This document shows, in pieces, positions 8,738-18,502 of a DNA stretch of 64,000 bases. The DNA is taken from positions 2,604,001-2,668,000 of the forward strand of contig NZ_CP117411.1 of the NCBI RefSeq assembly GCF_028607085.1, read 5' to 3'. Each line of letters starts with the position of its first letter. The first letter of the stretch is position 1. Under the pieces are notes generated by a model. The model saw only the letters and a list, made by a program, of their open reading frames with translations, made no database searches and was not told where the DNA came from. A program made the translations under genes and the position numbers. This DNA comes from Sphingomonas naphthae. GTDB taxonomy: Bacteria > Pseudomonadota > Alphaproteobacteria > Sphingomonadales > Sphingomonadaceae.

Positions 8738-10027
8738 TCAGGCGATAGCCCGGGGTTTCGGCCCGCCCGTCGCCCAGTCGAGCAGTTCGACGGTGTGGAC
8801 GATCGGGATGCCGGTGCGCTGGCCGATCTGCATGGCGCAGCCGATGTTGCCGGTGGCGATCACGTCGGGCGCGAGCTTCGTGATGTTCGCGACCTTGCGG
8901 TCGCCCAACTGGCCCGCGATCACCGGTTGCAGGATATTGTAGGTGCCGGCCGATCCGCAGCACAGATGCGCCTCCGCCGGGGTGCGCACCGTGAAGCCCG
9001 CCAGCGCGAGCAGCTTCTTGGGCGCCTCGGTCACCTTCTGCCCGTGCTGGAGCGAGCAGGCGGCGTGATAGGCGACCGTCAGCCCGCCCACCTCGCCCGC
9101 CGCCGGCAGGCCGGCATCGATCAGGAATTCGCTGATGTCCTTTGCCAGCGCCGACACGCGCGCGGCCTTGTCGGCATAGGCCGCGTCGTCGCGCAGCATG
9201 AATCCGTAATCCTTGATCGTCGTGCCGCAGCCGGACGCGGTGACGAGGATCGCCGCCAGCCCCCGGCTCTCGATCTCGGCCATCCACGCATCGACGTTGC
9301 GGCGCGCGGCATCGAGGCTCTCGGCCTCGCGCCCCATATGGTGGACCAGCGCGCCGCAGCAGCCCTCGCCGGGCGCGAAGATCACGTCAAAACCGGCGCG
9401 GTTGAGCAACCGCACCGCCGCCGCGCGGAATTCGGGGCGTAGCACGGGTTCGGCGCAGCCCTGCAACAGCGCGACCCGTCCCCTGGGCGTGGCGATCAGG
9501 CCGTCGCGCCTCGACGCCCTGGCCGGCACCGTATCCGGCGCCAGCGCGAGCATCGCCGCCATCGGCTCCAGCGCTGGCAGCTTCGCCAGCACCGGCCGGG
9601 CCGGGCTCACCAGTCGGGCCAGCCGCAGCGCCAGCCGGAAGCGCCCCGGATGCGGCAACACCCACGCCAGCAGCGACCGGAACAGCCGCTCCTTCCACGG
9701 CCGGCGATACCGCTCCTCGATATAGGCGCGGGCATGATCGACGAGGTGCATGTAGTTCACGCCCGAGGGGCAGGTCGTCATGCACGACAGGCAGGAGAGG
9801 CAGCGGTCGATATGCTTGACCACCTCGGGCGTCGGCTCGCGCTCCTGCTCCAGCATCTCCTTCATCAGATAGATGCGGCCGCGCGGGCTATCGAGTTCGT
9901 CGCCGAGCAGCACATAGGTCGGGCAGGTCGCGGTGCAGAAACCGCAATGGACGCATTTGCGGATCACGGCTTCGGAGGCGGCCATCGCCGGATCGGCGAG
10001 CAGCGCGGGCGAGAAATCGGTCTTCAT
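8738..10027 (-). CDS. glcF: Glycolate oxidase iron-sulfur subunit GlcF
   Basis: 429-residue GlcF. Two 4Fe-4S motifs are near the N-terminus (CVHCGFCTATCP near residue 24 and CLSCLSCMTTCP near residue 75). Two CCG (DUF224) cores follow (CCGALVHHMG and CCGSAGTYN). It transfers electrons from the flavin subunits to the membrane. The start at 10027 overlaps the glcE stop by 4 nt (ATGA type). It converges with the TetR gene, with an 8-nt gap. Confidence 0.93.
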   Translation of the reverse strand: MKTDFSPALLADPAMAASEAVIRKCVHCGFCTATCPTYVLLGDELDSPRGRIYLMKEMLEQEREPTPEVVKHIDRCLSCLSCMTTCPSGVNYMHLVDHARAYIEERYRRPWKERLFRSLLAWVLPHPGRFRLALRLARLVSPARPVLAKLPALEPMAAMLALAPDTVPARASRRDGLIATPRGRVALLQGCAEPVLRPEFRAAAVRLLNRAGFDVIFAPGEGCCGALVHHMGREAESLDAARRNVDAWMAEIESRGLAAILVTASGCGTTIKDYGFMLRDDAAYADKAARVSALAKDISEFLIDAGLPAAGEVGGLTVAYHAACSLQHGQKVTEAPKKLLALAGFTVRTPAEAHLCCGSAGTYNILQPVIAGQLGDRKVANITKLAPDVIATGNIGCAMQIGQRTGIPIVHTVELLDWATGGPKPRAIA

Positions 10028-11166
10028 GCGAAACGCCCCGTCTCGAACACGCCGGCCGGATCGAACGCGCGGCGCACCCGCGTTTCCAGCGCCGCCAGCA
10101 CCGGCGGCTGGGGCTGGAACGCGGGGGTCGCGGCGCGCTCGCCTTCGCTGCCGCGCACCAGGATCGCATGGGCGCCGACCGCCGCTGCCGCGTCGCGCAC
10201 CATCGACGCCTCGCCCTCGATCGCCGCCCACAACAGCGCCCCGGCCCAGTCGATCAGCAGCCGCGCACCGGCCGCCTCCAGCGCGGCGACGAGCGCGCGC
10301 ACGCCGAGCAAAGGCACGCTGATCCGCCACAACGTCCCGTCACCCAGCGGCGCGAGGGTCCGCATGTCGCCCCAGAAGGCGTCCGCTTCCTCCACTCCGG
10401 CAGGCGCGGTCTGGCCGAAATCCGCCATCAGCCGATCGAGCAGCCCCAGCCGCGCCGCGACCGAGGGGCCGAAGCCCTCCAGCCGGAACGCCGTCACGCC
10501 ATCGGCCGGCCGATGCGCGGCGGCGGCCACCTCGGCCTGTGCCCCCATCGCCGTGGCCATCGCCCGCAGCGCCTGTTCGGCGCTCAGCCCGCGCAGCAGG
10601 CGGGTGGCGGTCTCGCGGGGGCGCGGCAGCACCTTCAAGGTCACCTCGGTCAGCGCGAACAGGCGGCCCCAGCTGTTGCAGGCGAGCTTGGGCAGATCGT
10701 AGCCGGTGACGTTCTTCACCACCTTGGCGCCCGCGACGAACCGCTCACCCCGCCCGGAGACGGCGGTGAACCCCAGCAGATGATCGCGCGCACCGCCCGC
10801 CGACACCCGCCGCGATCCGCCGACCCCCGCCGCCAGCACCCCACCGATCGTGCTGGCGCCCGCCGGCCCGCCGAAAATCGGGCCATGATCGAACGGATCG
10901 AACGCCAGCATCTGGCCCTCGCCCGCCACCAATGCCTCGATGTCGGCCAGCGGCGTGCCCGCCCGCACTGTCAGCACCAGTTCGGCCGGATCGTAATCGA
11001 CGATCCCGCTCAGCCCGCGCAGGTCGATCCGGTCGCCCGTGCGCGCGGGGGCGCCGATCTCGGCCTTGCTGCCGCCGCCGACGATCTCCAGCGTGCCGCC
11101 GGCCGCAGCCGCGTCGGCGACGATCGCGACGACATCCTCGGCGCTCGTGGGAGAATGAACCGCCAT
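10024..11166 (-). CDS. glcE: Glycolate oxidase FAD-binding subunit GlcE
   Basis: 380 residues. An FAD-binding PCMH domain occupies the first half (GGGSKAEIGAP, FGGPAGASTIGGVLAAG, AKVVKNVTGYDLPKL), and a shorter C-terminal part ends DPAGVFETGRFA. It works with GlcD and GlcF to oxidise glycolate to glyoxylate. The frame is open far upstream inside glcD, but the ATG at 11166 shares one base with the glcD stop and gives the family's usual N-terminus. Confidence 0.92.
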   Translation of the reverse strand: MAVHSPTSAEDVVAIVADAAAAGGTLEIVGGGSKAEIGAPARTGDRIDLRGLSGIVDYDPAELVLTVRAGTPLADIEALVAGEGQMLAFDPFDHGPIFGGPAGASTIGGVLAAGVGGSRRVSAGGARDHLLGFTAVSGRGERFVAGAKVVKNVTGYDLPKLACNSWGRLFALTEVTLKVLPRPRETATRLLRGLSAEQALRAMATAMGAQAEVAAAAHRPADGVTAFRLEGFGPSVAARLGLLDRLMADFGQTAPAGVEEADAFWGDMRTLAPLGDGTLWRISVPLLGVRALVAALEAAGARLLIDWAGALLWAAIEGEASMVRDAAAAVGAHAILVRGSEGERAATPAFQPQPPVLAALETRVRRAFDPAGVFETGRFA

Positions 11167-12659
11167 CAGAAGCGCGGCAGTTCGGGGAAGGGCACCTGCC
11201 CCCGGTGGACATGCATCCGCCCGAGTTCGGCGCAGCGATGGAGCGTCGGGAAGACCTTCCCGGGGTTGAGCAGCAATTCGGGATCGAACGCGCATTTCAG
11301 CCGCTGCTGGTGGCGCAGATCGGTCTCGCTGAACATTTCGGGCATCAGGTCGCGCTTCTCGACGCCGACGCCATGTTCGCCGGTCAGCACGCCGCCCACC
11401 TTCACGCACAGCCGCAATATGTCGTTGCCGAACGCCTCGGCCTTGTCGAGTTCGCCCGGCACATTGGCATCGTAGAGGATCAGCGGGTGGAGATTGCCGT
11501 CGCCCGCGTGAAACACATTCGCCACGCCCAGGCCGTAGTGCGCCGACAATTCCTTCATGGCATCGAGCACGTCGGGCAGGCGGCGGCGCGGAATGGTGCC
11601 GTCCATGCAATAATAATCGGGCGACAGCCGCCCGACCGCCGGGAAGGCCGCCTTGCGCCCCGCCCAGAAGGCGACCCGCTCCTCCTCGCTCTGCGAGATG
11701 CGCGCCGAAACCGCGCCGTTCGCCAGCGCGATCCGCTCGATCTCGCCGATCAAGTGGCTGCATTCGGCCTCCGGCCCGTCCAGTTCGACGATCAGCAGCG
11801 CCTCCACATCGAGCGGATAGCCGACGTTGACGAACGCCTCGGCCGCATGGATCGCCGGCCGGTCCATCATCTCCATGCCCGCCGGGATGATGCCACCCGC
11901 GATCACGTCGGCCACGCACTGCCCCGCGCCCTCGACGGTGGAGAAACCGATCAGCACCGCGCGCGCCGTCTCGGGCTTGGGCAGGATGCGGACGGTCACC
12001 TCGGTCACGACGCCGAGCATCCCCTCGGAGCCGACCACCACGCCGAGCAGGTCGAGCCCCTGCGGATCGAGCGTCTCCCCGCCGATCCGCACGATCTCGC
12101 CATCCATCGTCACCAGCTCGACGCCGAGGACGTTGTTGGTGGTCAGCCCATATTTCAGGCAATGCACCCCGCCCGAATTTTCGGCGATATTGCCGCCGAT
12201 CGAACAGGCGATCTGGCTCGACGGATCGGGCGCGTAATAGAAGCCCATCTCCTCCACGGCGCGCGTGATGGCCAGGTTAGTGACCCCCGGCTGCACCACC
12301 GCCAGCCGCGCCTCATAGGAGATGCCCAGCACGCGGTTGAGCTTGCCCAGCCCCAGCAGCACGCCATCCGCCAGCGGCAGCGCACCGCCCGACAGCGAGG
12401 TGCCCGAACCGCGCGGCACCACCTTAACGCCATTGTCGTGGCACCAGCGCAGCACCGCCGCGACTTGGGCGGTATCGCTCGGCAGTACGACGACCATCGG
12501 CGGCTGGCGATAGGCAGTCAGCCCATCCGATTCATAGGGCCGCAGCGCATCCACATCGTCGATCACCCCCTCGCCCGGCACGATCGCCCGCAACGCGGCG
12601 ACGATCTCCGTGCGGCGGGCCAGCACCGCCTGATCGGGCTCGGGCATTTTCAGCGACAT
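11166..12659 (-). CDS. glcD: Glycolate oxidase FAD-linked subunit GlcD
   Basis: 497 residues with a PCMH FAD domain (VPRGSGTSLSGGALP; GGNIAENSGGVHCLKYG) and the FAD-oxidase C-terminal domain (GNLHPLILYD; TGEHGVGVEKRDLMPEMF). This is the catalytic flavoprotein of glycolate or 2-hydroxyacid oxidation. It lies 13 nt after the GlcG-like gene and directly precedes glcE. Confidence 0.94.
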   Translation of the reverse strand: MSLKMPEPDQAVLARRTEIVAALRAIVPGEGVIDDVDALRPYESDGLTAYRQPPMVVVLPSDTAQVAAVLRWCHDNGVKVVPRGSGTSLSGGALPLADGVLLGLGKLNRVLGISYEARLAVVQPGVTNLAITRAVEEMGFYYAPDPSSQIACSIGGNIAENSGGVHCLKYGLTTNNVLGVELVTMDGEIVRIGGETLDPQGLDLLGVVVGSEGMLGVVTEVTVRILPKPETARAVLIGFSTVEGAGQCVADVIAGGIIPAGMEMMDRPAIHAAEAFVNVGYPLDVEALLIVELDGPEAECSHLIGEIERIALANGAVSARISQSEEERVAFWAGRKAAFPAVGRLSPDYYCMDGTIPRRRLPDVLDAMKELSAHYGLGVANVFHAGDGNLHPLILYDANVPGELDKAEAFGNDILRLCVKVGGVLTGEHGVGVEKRDLMPEMFSETDLRHQQRLKCAFDPELLLNPGKVFPTLHRCAELGRMHVHRGQVPFPELPRF

Positions 12660-12672
12660 GGCGGAGCGCCGC

Positions 12673-13101
12673 TCAGCCCTGCGCGGTCAGGCCAGCGGCG
12701 GCGATGCCCGCCAGCGCGCAGATCTCGTCATTGTCGGACGTGTCGCCCGTCACGCCGACCGCGCCGATCGGCGCGCCCTCGCCATCCACCACGATCACGC
12801 CGCCCGCCGCCGGGATCACGCCATGCGGCGCGATCGGCCCCAGCGACGCGACGAAACTCGGCCGCTCCGCCGCCATATCCGCGATCTTGCGCGACGAGAT
12901 GCCGAGCGCCAACGCCCCGCCCGCCTTGCCGCTCGCGATCTGCAACCGCAGCGTCGAGGCGCCATCCTGCCGGGCGAAGGCGATCAGATGCCCGCCGGCA
13001 TCCAGCACCGCGACGCTGAGCGGCTTGAGCCCCAGCGCGCCCCCCTTGTCGAGCGCGGCGGCGATGATGGCGTTGGCCTGGGCGAGGGAAATGCGGCTCA
13101 C
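12673..13101 (-). CDS. GlcG/HbpS-family protein heading the glc operon
   Basis: 142 residues starting at a GTG with AAGGAG just upstream. The fold signature is visible: LSVAVLDAGGHLIAFARQDGA, then ALALGISSRK and the glycine-rich GAVGVTGDTSDNDEICA. The family (GlcG in E. coli glcDEFGB; HbpS in streptomycetes) is associated with haem or redox sensing or of unknown function. Being first in the operon and 13 nt before glcD, it is probably co-expressed with glycolate oxidase. Confidence 0.85.
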   Translation of the reverse strand: MSRISLAQANAIIAAALDKGGALGLKPLSVAVLDAGGHLIAFARQDGASTLRLQIASGKAGGALALGISSRKIADMAAERPSFVASLGPIAPHGVIPAAGGVIVVDGEGAPIGAVGVTGDTSDNDEICALAGIAAAGLTAQG

Positions 13102-13139
13102 GGATCGGCTCCTTGCGAAAGGAAGGCTTGTACCATGGG

Positions 13140-13160
13140 ATTATATGGGCCGGTCAGACC
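13140..13160 (-). promoter_or_regulatory. Possible glc operon promoter -10 and small dyad
   Basis: On the minus strand TATAAT occupies 13145-13140, 38 nt or more before the GTG start of the GlcG-like gene. GGTC-A-GACC at 13152-13160 lies next to it and resembles the core of FadR-type GntR operators (GGTnnnACC). No clear -35 was found at 17 nt. It is a reading of sequence only. Confidence 0.35.
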
Positions 13161-13216
13161 CCCACTAGCCGATATAAATAATGAGCTGTCGTTCCCTCAA
13201 GGAAAAGATGGGCGTC

Positions 13217-13681
13217 TTAATCGGCGGCGGCACTCGTCGATCCGCCGCCCGCGATCGCATCGATCCGGCGGAGCATCGACACGAAGGTCGCCAGCTCGGC
13301 CTCGCTGAAACCGGCGAACAGCCGCGCCTCGATCTCCAGCGCCTTGGGGGCCACCTGATCGTACAGCGCGCGTCCCTCGGCAGACAGCGTCAGCAGATGC
13401 GATCGGCGGTCATCCCGATGGGGCAACCGCGATAGCAGCCCGCGCTGGGTCAGGGCGATGGCGCTGCGGCTGACCGTCACCTTGTCCATGCGGGTGAGCT
13501 GGCCGATCTCCTGCTGGGAAATCATCTCGCGCTCGGCCGTTACGGCAATGATGCGCCACTCCGGGATCTTCAGGTCGAACAGATCGGCATAGATCGACGC
13601 GACCCGGTCGCTCACGAGGTTGGAGGTGAAGGACAGCCGGTAGGGCAGGAAGGTGTCGAGGGTCAGCGTGCGGGCGGCCAT
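13217..13681 (-). CDS. MarR-family regulator divergent from hppD
   Basis: 154-residue winged-helix protein. DNA-binding parts are QQEIGQLTRMDKVTVSRSA and the wing LSRLPHRDDRRSHLLTLS, typical of MarR. The ATG at 13681 (MAARTLTLDTFLPYRLSF) is preferred; an upstream ATG at 13747 would run into the hppD promoter. The 127-nt divergent gap to hppD suggests that it controls hppD-hmgA-fahA and itself. Confidence 0.86.
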   Translation of the reverse strand: MAARTLTLDTFLPYRLSFTSNLVSDRVASIYADLFDLKIPEWRIIAVTAEREMISQQEIGQLTRMDKVTVSRSAIALTQRGLLSRLPHRDDRRSHLLTLSAEGRALYDQVAPKALEIEARLFAGFSEAELATFVSMLRRIDAIAGGGSTSAAAD

Positions 13682-13747
13682 CACCGATCGTACCATTCGC
13701 GCGGCCGGCCGCAATCGGGGACCGCCTGCACTGGAATATCGTAACAT

Positions 13748-13776
13748 TTGACACCAATTCGCCGGAAGCGCAATAT
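13748..13776 (+). promoter_or_regulatory. Putative hppD promoter
   Basis: A perfect -35, TTGACA, at 13748-13753 is followed by exactly 17 nt and CAATAT at 13771-13776. hppD starts 32 nt downstream. It is the best sigma-70-like promoter seen in the window. Confidence 0.65.
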
Positions 13777-13784
13777 CGTCTCAA

Positions 13785-13794
13785 ATGATACCAT
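13785..13794. promoter_or_regulatory. Possible MarR operator before hppD
   Basis: ATGATACCAT is a near-palindrome (8 of 10 positions) lying just downstream of the putative -10, where a bound repressor would block transcription. The divergent MarR gene is the obvious candidate ligand. Confidence 0.35.
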
Positions 13795-13808
13795 AAATGG
13801 AGAGTGTG

Positions 13809-14906
13809 ATGAACGGCAGCGCCACCCTCGATCGCCCGGCGGTCGATGCGAGCAACCCCCTCGGGCTCGCCGGCTTCGAATTCTGCGAATTCACCTCGCC
13901 CGATCCCGAGGCGATGGCGCGCCAGTTCGAGCAATTGGGCTTCGTCCCCGCCTCGATCCACCCGACCAAGGCGATCGTCCGCTACAAGCAGGGCCGCATC
14001 AACCTGCTGCTGAACCGCGAGCCGACCGGCCAGGCGGCCGATTTCCGTCGCGATCATGGCCCGTCGGCCAGCGGCATGGCATTCCGCGTGGCCGACGCGA
14101 AGCAGGCGTTCGCCGCCGCGCTCGATCGGGGCGCCAAGGCGGCGGATGCGGCCTCCGGCGCGCTCGGCGAGGGCATCTATGTTCTCGAGGGGATCGGCGG
14201 CTCGCTGCTCTATCTGGTCGATCGCCATGGCGCGGCGGGCAGCCTGTATGACGATTGGGATGCGGTGCCCGGCGCGGCGCAGGCGGAGGCCGAGAATTCG
14301 GTCGGGCTCGATCTGCTCGACCATCTCACCCACAACGTGAAGCGCGGCCAGATGCGCGTCTGGTCCGAATTCTACGGCAAGCTCTTCGGCTTCGAGGAGC
14401 AGAAGTACTTCGACATCAAGGGCAAGGCGACCGGCCTGTTCAGCCAGGCGATGATCGCCCCCGACGGCGCGATCCGCATCCCGCTGAACGAGAGCCAGGA
14501 CGACAAGAGCCAGATCGAGGAATTCATCCGCGATTACAATGGCGAGGGCATCCAGCACCTCGCTCTCTCGACCAACGATATCTACACGACGGTCGAGAAA
14601 CTGCGCGCGCGCGGCGTGCGGTTGCAGGATACGATCGAGACCTATTACGAACTGGTCGACAAGCGCGTGCCCGGCCATGGCGAGGATCTGGCGCGTCTGC
14701 GCCGGAACCGCATCCTGATCGACGGCGACGTGAAGGAGGAGGGGCTCCTGCTCCAGATCTTCACCGAGAATATGTTCGGCCCGATCTTCTTCGAGATCAT
14801 CCAGCGCAAGGGCAACGAAGGCTTCGGCAACGGCAATTTCCAGGCGCTGTACGAGTCGATCGAACTCGACCAGATCCGTCGCGGGGTCATCACCGTCGAT
14901 GGCTGA
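13809..14906 (+). CDS. hppD: 4-hydroxyphenylpyruvate dioxygenase
   Basis: 365 residues. Converts 4-hydroxyphenylpyruvate to homogentisate. The expected two-His-one-Glu iron ligands are seen in [20 protein letters not shown] and [14 protein letters not shown]. The ATG at 13809 ([15 protein letters not shown]) is chosen because GGAGAG lies 5 nt before it; an in-frame ATG at 13797 has no such site. The last 8 nt overlap hmgA. First gene of a four-gene catabolic operon. Confidence 0.95.
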   Translation: MNGSATLDRPAVDASNPLGLAGFEFCEFTSPDPEAMARQFEQLGFVPASIHPTKAIVRYKQGRINLLLNREPTGQAADFRRDHGPSASGMAFRVADAKQAFAAALDRGAKAADAASGALGEGIYVLEGIGGSLLYLVDRHGAAGSLYDDWDAVPGAAQAEAENSVGLDLLDHLTHNVKRGQMRVWSEFYGKLFGFEEQKYFDIKGKATGLFSQAMIAPDGAIRIPLNESQDDKSQIEEFIRDYNGEGIQHLALSTNDIYTTVEKLRARGVRLQDTIETYYELVDKRVPGHGEDLARLRRNRILIDGDVKEEGLLLQIFTENMFGPIFFEIIQRKGNEGFGNGNFQALYESIELDQIRRGVITVDG

Positions 14907-16212
14907 CGGGGCCATCCTTCCGGCGGGCGGCATGATGCCGGGCTTCGGCAATCACTTCGCGAGCGAGGCGGTGGCCGGTGCCTTGCCGGTCGGGCGCAAC
15001 AGCCCGCAGAAGGTGCCGTACGGCCTCTACGCCGAGCAGCTTTCCGGCACGGCCTTCACCGCGCCCCGCGCCGAAAACCGCCGTTCGTGGCTCTATCGCC
15101 TGCGGCCGACCGCCAATCATCCGCCGTTCCGCCCCTACGCCCGGCCCGGTCTGATCCGCTCCGCGCCGTTCGACGAGGTGCCCCCCTCGCCGAACCGGCT
15201 GCGCTGGGATGCCCTGCCCCTGCCCGCCGATCCCGTGGATTTCATCGACGGGCTGGTCACCTATGCCGGCAACGGCGATGTCGGCGCGGGCACGGGCCTC
15301 GCCATCCACGCTTATGCCGCCACCGCCTCGATGGTCGATCGCGCCTTCTTCGACGCCGATGGCGAGCTGCTGATCGTGCCGCAGCAGGGCACGCTGCGGC
15401 TGGTGACCGAACTGGGCGTGATGACCGTCGCGCCGCAGTCGATCGCCCTGATTCCGCGCGGGATGCGCTTCCGCGTCGAGCTGATCGACGGGCCGGCGCG
15501 CGGCTATGTCTGCGAGAATTACGGCGCCTTGTTCCGCCTGCCCGATCTCGGCCCGATCGGCTCCAACGGCCTCGCCAACCCCCGCGATTTCGAGACGCCG
15601 GTGGCCGCTTTCGAGGACGAGGACCGGCCGCACGAAATCGTCCAGAAATTTCAGGGCGGGCTGTGGACGACGACGCTCGATCATTCGCCGTTCGACGTGG
15701 TCGCCTGGCACGGCAATCTCGCGCCCTGCCGCTATGATCTCACCCGCTTCAACACGATCAACACGGTCAGCTTCGATCATCCCGATCCGTCGATCTTCAC
15801 CGTCCTGACGTCGCCCAGCGACACGCCGGGCACGGCCAATTGCGATTTCGTGATCTTCCCGCCACGCTGGATGGTCGCGGAGGACACGTTCCGCCCGCCC
15901 TGGTTCCATCGCAACGTGATGAGCGAGTTCATGGGGCTGATTCACGGCAGCTACGACGCCAAGGAGGGCGGCTTCATCCCCGGCGGCGCCTCGCTCCACA
16001 ATCAGATGAGCGGCCACGGCCCCGATCAGGCGAGCTACGAGAAAGCGGTCGCCGCGCCGCTCGCACCGCACAAGATCGAGCGGACGATGGCCTTCATGTT
16101 CGAAAGCCGCAACGTCCTCCGCCCTACCCGCTGGGCCAGCGAAACCCCGCTCGCCCAGCCCGACTACGACCATGTCTGGTCGAATTTCACGAAGGGCAAC
16201 CCGCCGCAATGA
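14899..16212 (+). CDS. hmgA: Homogentisate 1,2-dioxygenase
   Basis: 437 residues, starting [18 protein letters not shown] with the typical [10 protein letters not shown] block. The Fe(II) ligand region is [18 protein letters not shown] with a downstream [13 protein letters not shown]. Opens homogentisate to maleylacetoacetate. It overlaps hppD by 8 nt and fahA by 4 nt (ATGA), which implies tight co-translation. Confidence 0.96.
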   Translation: MADGAILPAGGMMPGFGNHFASEAVAGALPVGRNSPQKVPYGLYAEQLSGTAFTAPRAENRRSWLYRLRPTANHPPFRPYARPGLIRSAPFDEVPPSPNRLRWDALPLPADPVDFIDGLVTYAGNGDVGAGTGLAIHAYAATASMVDRAFFDADGELLIVPQQGTLRLVTELGVMTVAPQSIALIPRGMRFRVELIDGPARGYVCENYGALFRLPDLGPIGSNGLANPRDFETPVAAFEDEDRPHEIVQKFQGGLWTTTLDHSPFDVVAWHGNLAPCRYDLTRFNTINTVSFDHPDPSIFTVLTSPSDTPGTANCDFVIFPPRWMVAEDTFRPPWFHRNVMSEFMGLIHGSYDAKEGGFIPGGASLHNQMSGHGPDQASYEKAVAAPLAPHKIERTMAFMFESRNVLRPTRWASETPLAQPDYDHVWSNFTKGNPPQ

Positions 16213-17510
16213 TCGCCATCGACGACACCCACGATCCGGCGCTGACGAGCTGGGTCGCCTCGGCCAACGGCCATGCCGATTTCCCGATCCAGAACCTGCC
16301 GTTCGGCATCTTCTCCCCCGCCGGCGGGGCGGCCCGGCCGGGCGTCGCGATCGGGGAGAGCATCCTCGATCTCGGCGGCGTGGCGGCGCTGCTGCCCGAC
16401 GCGGTCGCGCCGACGCTCTCGGGCCACACACTCAACGCGCTCTTCGCGCTGCCCGCCGCCGACCGGCTGGCGCTGCGCCGCCGCCTGTCGAGCCTGCTCG
16501 CCGACGAAAGCCATCGCGCGATCGTCGCGCCGATGCTGCACGACACGGCCGGCTGCACGCTGCACCTGCCCGCCGCGATCGGCGACTATTCCGATTTCTA
16601 CGTCGGCATCCACCATGCCAACAATGTCGGCAAGCAGTTCCGCCCGGACAATCCGCTGCTGCCCAATTATAAATATGTGCCGATCGGCTATCATGGCCGC
16701 GCCTCGTCGATCCGCCCATCGGGCGTGCCGGTGATCCGCCCCCAGGGCCAGCGCAAGGCCCCCGATGCCGACGCGCCGACCTATGGCCCGTCGCGCCGGC
16801 TCGATTACGAACTGGAGCTGGGCGTGTGGATCGGCACCGGCAATCCGCTGGGCCAGCTGGTGCCGGTGGCCGAGGCGGGCGGCCATATCGCCGGCTTCTG
16901 CCTGCTCAACGACTGGTCGGCGCGCGACTTTCAGGCGTGGGAATATCAGCCGCTCGGCCCCTTCCTCTCGAAGAGCTTCCATTCGACCATCTCGCCCTGG
17001 GTCGTCACGGCCGAGGCGATGGCGCCCTTCCGGACCGCGCAGCCCGCCCGGCCGGACGGCGACCCCGCGCCCCTGCCCTATCTGTGGGACGAGGCGGATC
17101 AGGCCAAGGGTGCGCTGGCGCTCGATCTGGGCGTCGCGATCCGCACGGCGGCGATGCGGTCGGCCGGCCTCGATCCGCATCCGCTGAGCCGGGGCGTAGC
17201 GACCGACATGTATTGGACGGTCGCGCAGATCGTGGCGCACCACGCCTCGAACGGCTGCAATCTCAACCCCGGCGATCTGCTCGGCACGGGCACGATCAGC
17301 TCGGCCGATCGCGACGGCCTCGGCAGCCTCATGGAGCTGAGCCGGGGCGGCGCCGAGCCCGTCGTCCTGCCCGGCGGCGAGACGCGCGGCTTCCTGGAGG
17401 ATGGCGACGAGATCATCCTCTCGGCCACCGCCCGCGCCGCCGGCTTCGTGTCGATCGGCTTCGGCGCCTGCGTGGCCACCATCCTGCCGGCCCGTCCGGC
17501 ACTGCCTTGA
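16209..17510 (+). CDS. fahA: Fumarylacetoacetase
   Basis: 433 residues. Family blocks include [58 protein letters not shown] and DLLGTGTIS. Hydrolyses fumarylacetoacetate to fumarate and acetoacetate. The ATG overlaps the hmgA stop. No maleylacetoacetate isomerase gene follows, so that step must be encoded elsewhere or be glutathione-independent. Confidence 0.95.
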   Translation: MIAIDDTHDPALTSWVASANGHADFPIQNLPFGIFSPAGGAARPGVAIGESILDLGGVAALLPDAVAPTLSGHTLNALFALPAADRLALRRRLSSLLADESHRAIVAPMLHDTAGCTLHLPAAIGDYSDFYVGIHHANNVGKQFRPDNPLLPNYKYVPIGYHGRASSIRPSGVPVIRPQGQRKAPDADAPTYGPSRRLDYELELGVWIGTGNPLGQLVPVAEAGGHIAGFCLLNDWSARDFQAWEYQPLGPFLSKSFHSTISPWVVTAEAMAPFRTAQPARPDGDPAPLPYLWDEADQAKGALALDLGVAIRTAAMRSAGLDPHPLSRGVATDMYWTVAQIVAHHASNGCNLNPGDLLGTGTISSADRDGLGSLMELSRGGAEPVVLPGGETRGFLEDGDEIILSATARAAGFVSIGFGACVATILPARPALP

Positions 17511-17896
17511 GCGAGACGCCGTCGAGCGCGCGGCTGTGGGCGACCCCGGCCGGCATCCGCCTCGGCCCGCTCGACCTGATCGCCGATGGCGCCGCCCGCA
17601 ACTTCGTCCTCCAGATGAGGGCCGGCCGCTTCCACGGCTTCGCCCTCCGCCGGGGCGATCGCGTCCACGGCTATGTCGATCGCTGCCCGCACATGGGCGT
17701 ACCACTCGCCCAGCACCTCGACCGCTATCTGACGCCCGATGGCGACCTCGTCCTGTGCAGCTGGCACGGCGCCCTGTTCGACCCGGAAACCGGCCTGTGC
17801 GTCGGCGGGCCGTGCGCGGGCCAGCGCCTGACGCCCTGGCCGCTCGCCGTGGTCGACGGCGCGATGGTCACCGCCGCGCCGTCGATCACCCCCTGA
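17507..17896 (+). CDS. Small Rieske [2Fe-2S] protein in the homogentisate operon
   Basis: 129 residues if it starts at the TTG at 17507, which overlaps the fahA TGA (TTGA). The Rieske ligands are complete: CPHMGVPLAQH and CSWHGALFDPETG about 25 residues later, then GGPCAGQRLTPWPL. It resembles free-standing Rieske ferredoxins rather than an oxygenase alpha subunit. Its partner is unknown. The TTG start is inferred from the overlap, as no ATG or GTG fits better. Confidence 0.82.
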   Translation: MSETPSSARLWATPAGIRLGPLDLIADGAARNFVLQMRAGRFHGFALRRGDRVHGYVDRCPHMGVPLAQHLDRYLTPDGDLVLCSWHGALFDPETGLCVGGPCAGQRLTPWPLAVVDGAMVTAAPSITP

Positions 17897-17984
17897 CCCG
17901 CGTTCGATTGCCGCCCCCGCGCAGGCCGTGGAACGCCGTCGCCAATCCTGATAGGGCGGCGTTGAAACAGGCGGAGATCGAGCG

Positions 17985-18494
17985 ATGCTGGCAAACCCGT
18001 GGCACCGGGCGATGTGGAGCGGCGCGGCCCTGCTGCTCGCCCTCCCCTTCCTCGCGATGCAGGTGACCGGCGAAGTCCGCTGGAGCCCCGCCGACTTTCT
18101 GGTCGCCGCCATCCTGCTCGGCGGCGTGTGCGGCATCTACGAAGTCGCGACCGTATGGCAGGCGAACCGCAGCTACCGCCTCGGGGTCGGCCTCGCCCTC
18201 TTCACCGCGCTTTCGCTGATCTGGGTCAATCTGGCGGTCGGCATGATCGGCAGCGAAGCCAACCCCGCCAACCTCGTCTTCGCCGGCGTGCTGCTGGTGG
18301 CGGCGGGCGGCGCGATCGGTGCCGGGCGACGGCCGGAGGCTCTGTCGCGCGCGATGGCCGCGACGGCGGGCGCGCAGGCGTTGACGGCGCTCGTGGCATT
18401 GAAGGCGGGCGCCGAACCGCTCGCTACCGTCGCCATCGCGGTCTTTACGGGGATGTGGCTGGCCTCCGCCTGGCTGCTGCGCCGGGCGGCCTGA
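17985..18494 (+). CDS. Unknown integral membrane protein
   Basis: 169 residues, no family recognised. About five hydrophobic segments are visible (residues 10-27, 38-55, 68-85, 96-110 and 145-163), with a polar loop EVATVWQANRSYR. A GGCGGAGA sequence lies upstream of the ATG. It lies 88 nt after the Rieske gene and could belong to the same unit, but nothing ties its function to aromatic catabolism. Confidence 0.7.
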   Translation: MLANPWHRAMWSGAALLLALPFLAMQVTGEVRWSPADFLVAAILLGGVCGIYEVATVWQANRSYRLGVGLALFTALSLIWVNLAVGMIGSEANPANLVFAGVLLVAAGGAIGAGRRPEALSRAMAATAGAQALTALVALKAGAEPLATVAIAVFTGMWLASAWLLRRAA

Positions 18495-18502
18495 ACCCTC
18501 GT

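Noticed and set aside
10024-12162. Possible glcD-glcE fusion in one frame
   Set aside because: The frame is open through glcD but translates to shadow sequence there. Proper GlcD lies in another frame and its stop overlaps the GlcE start.
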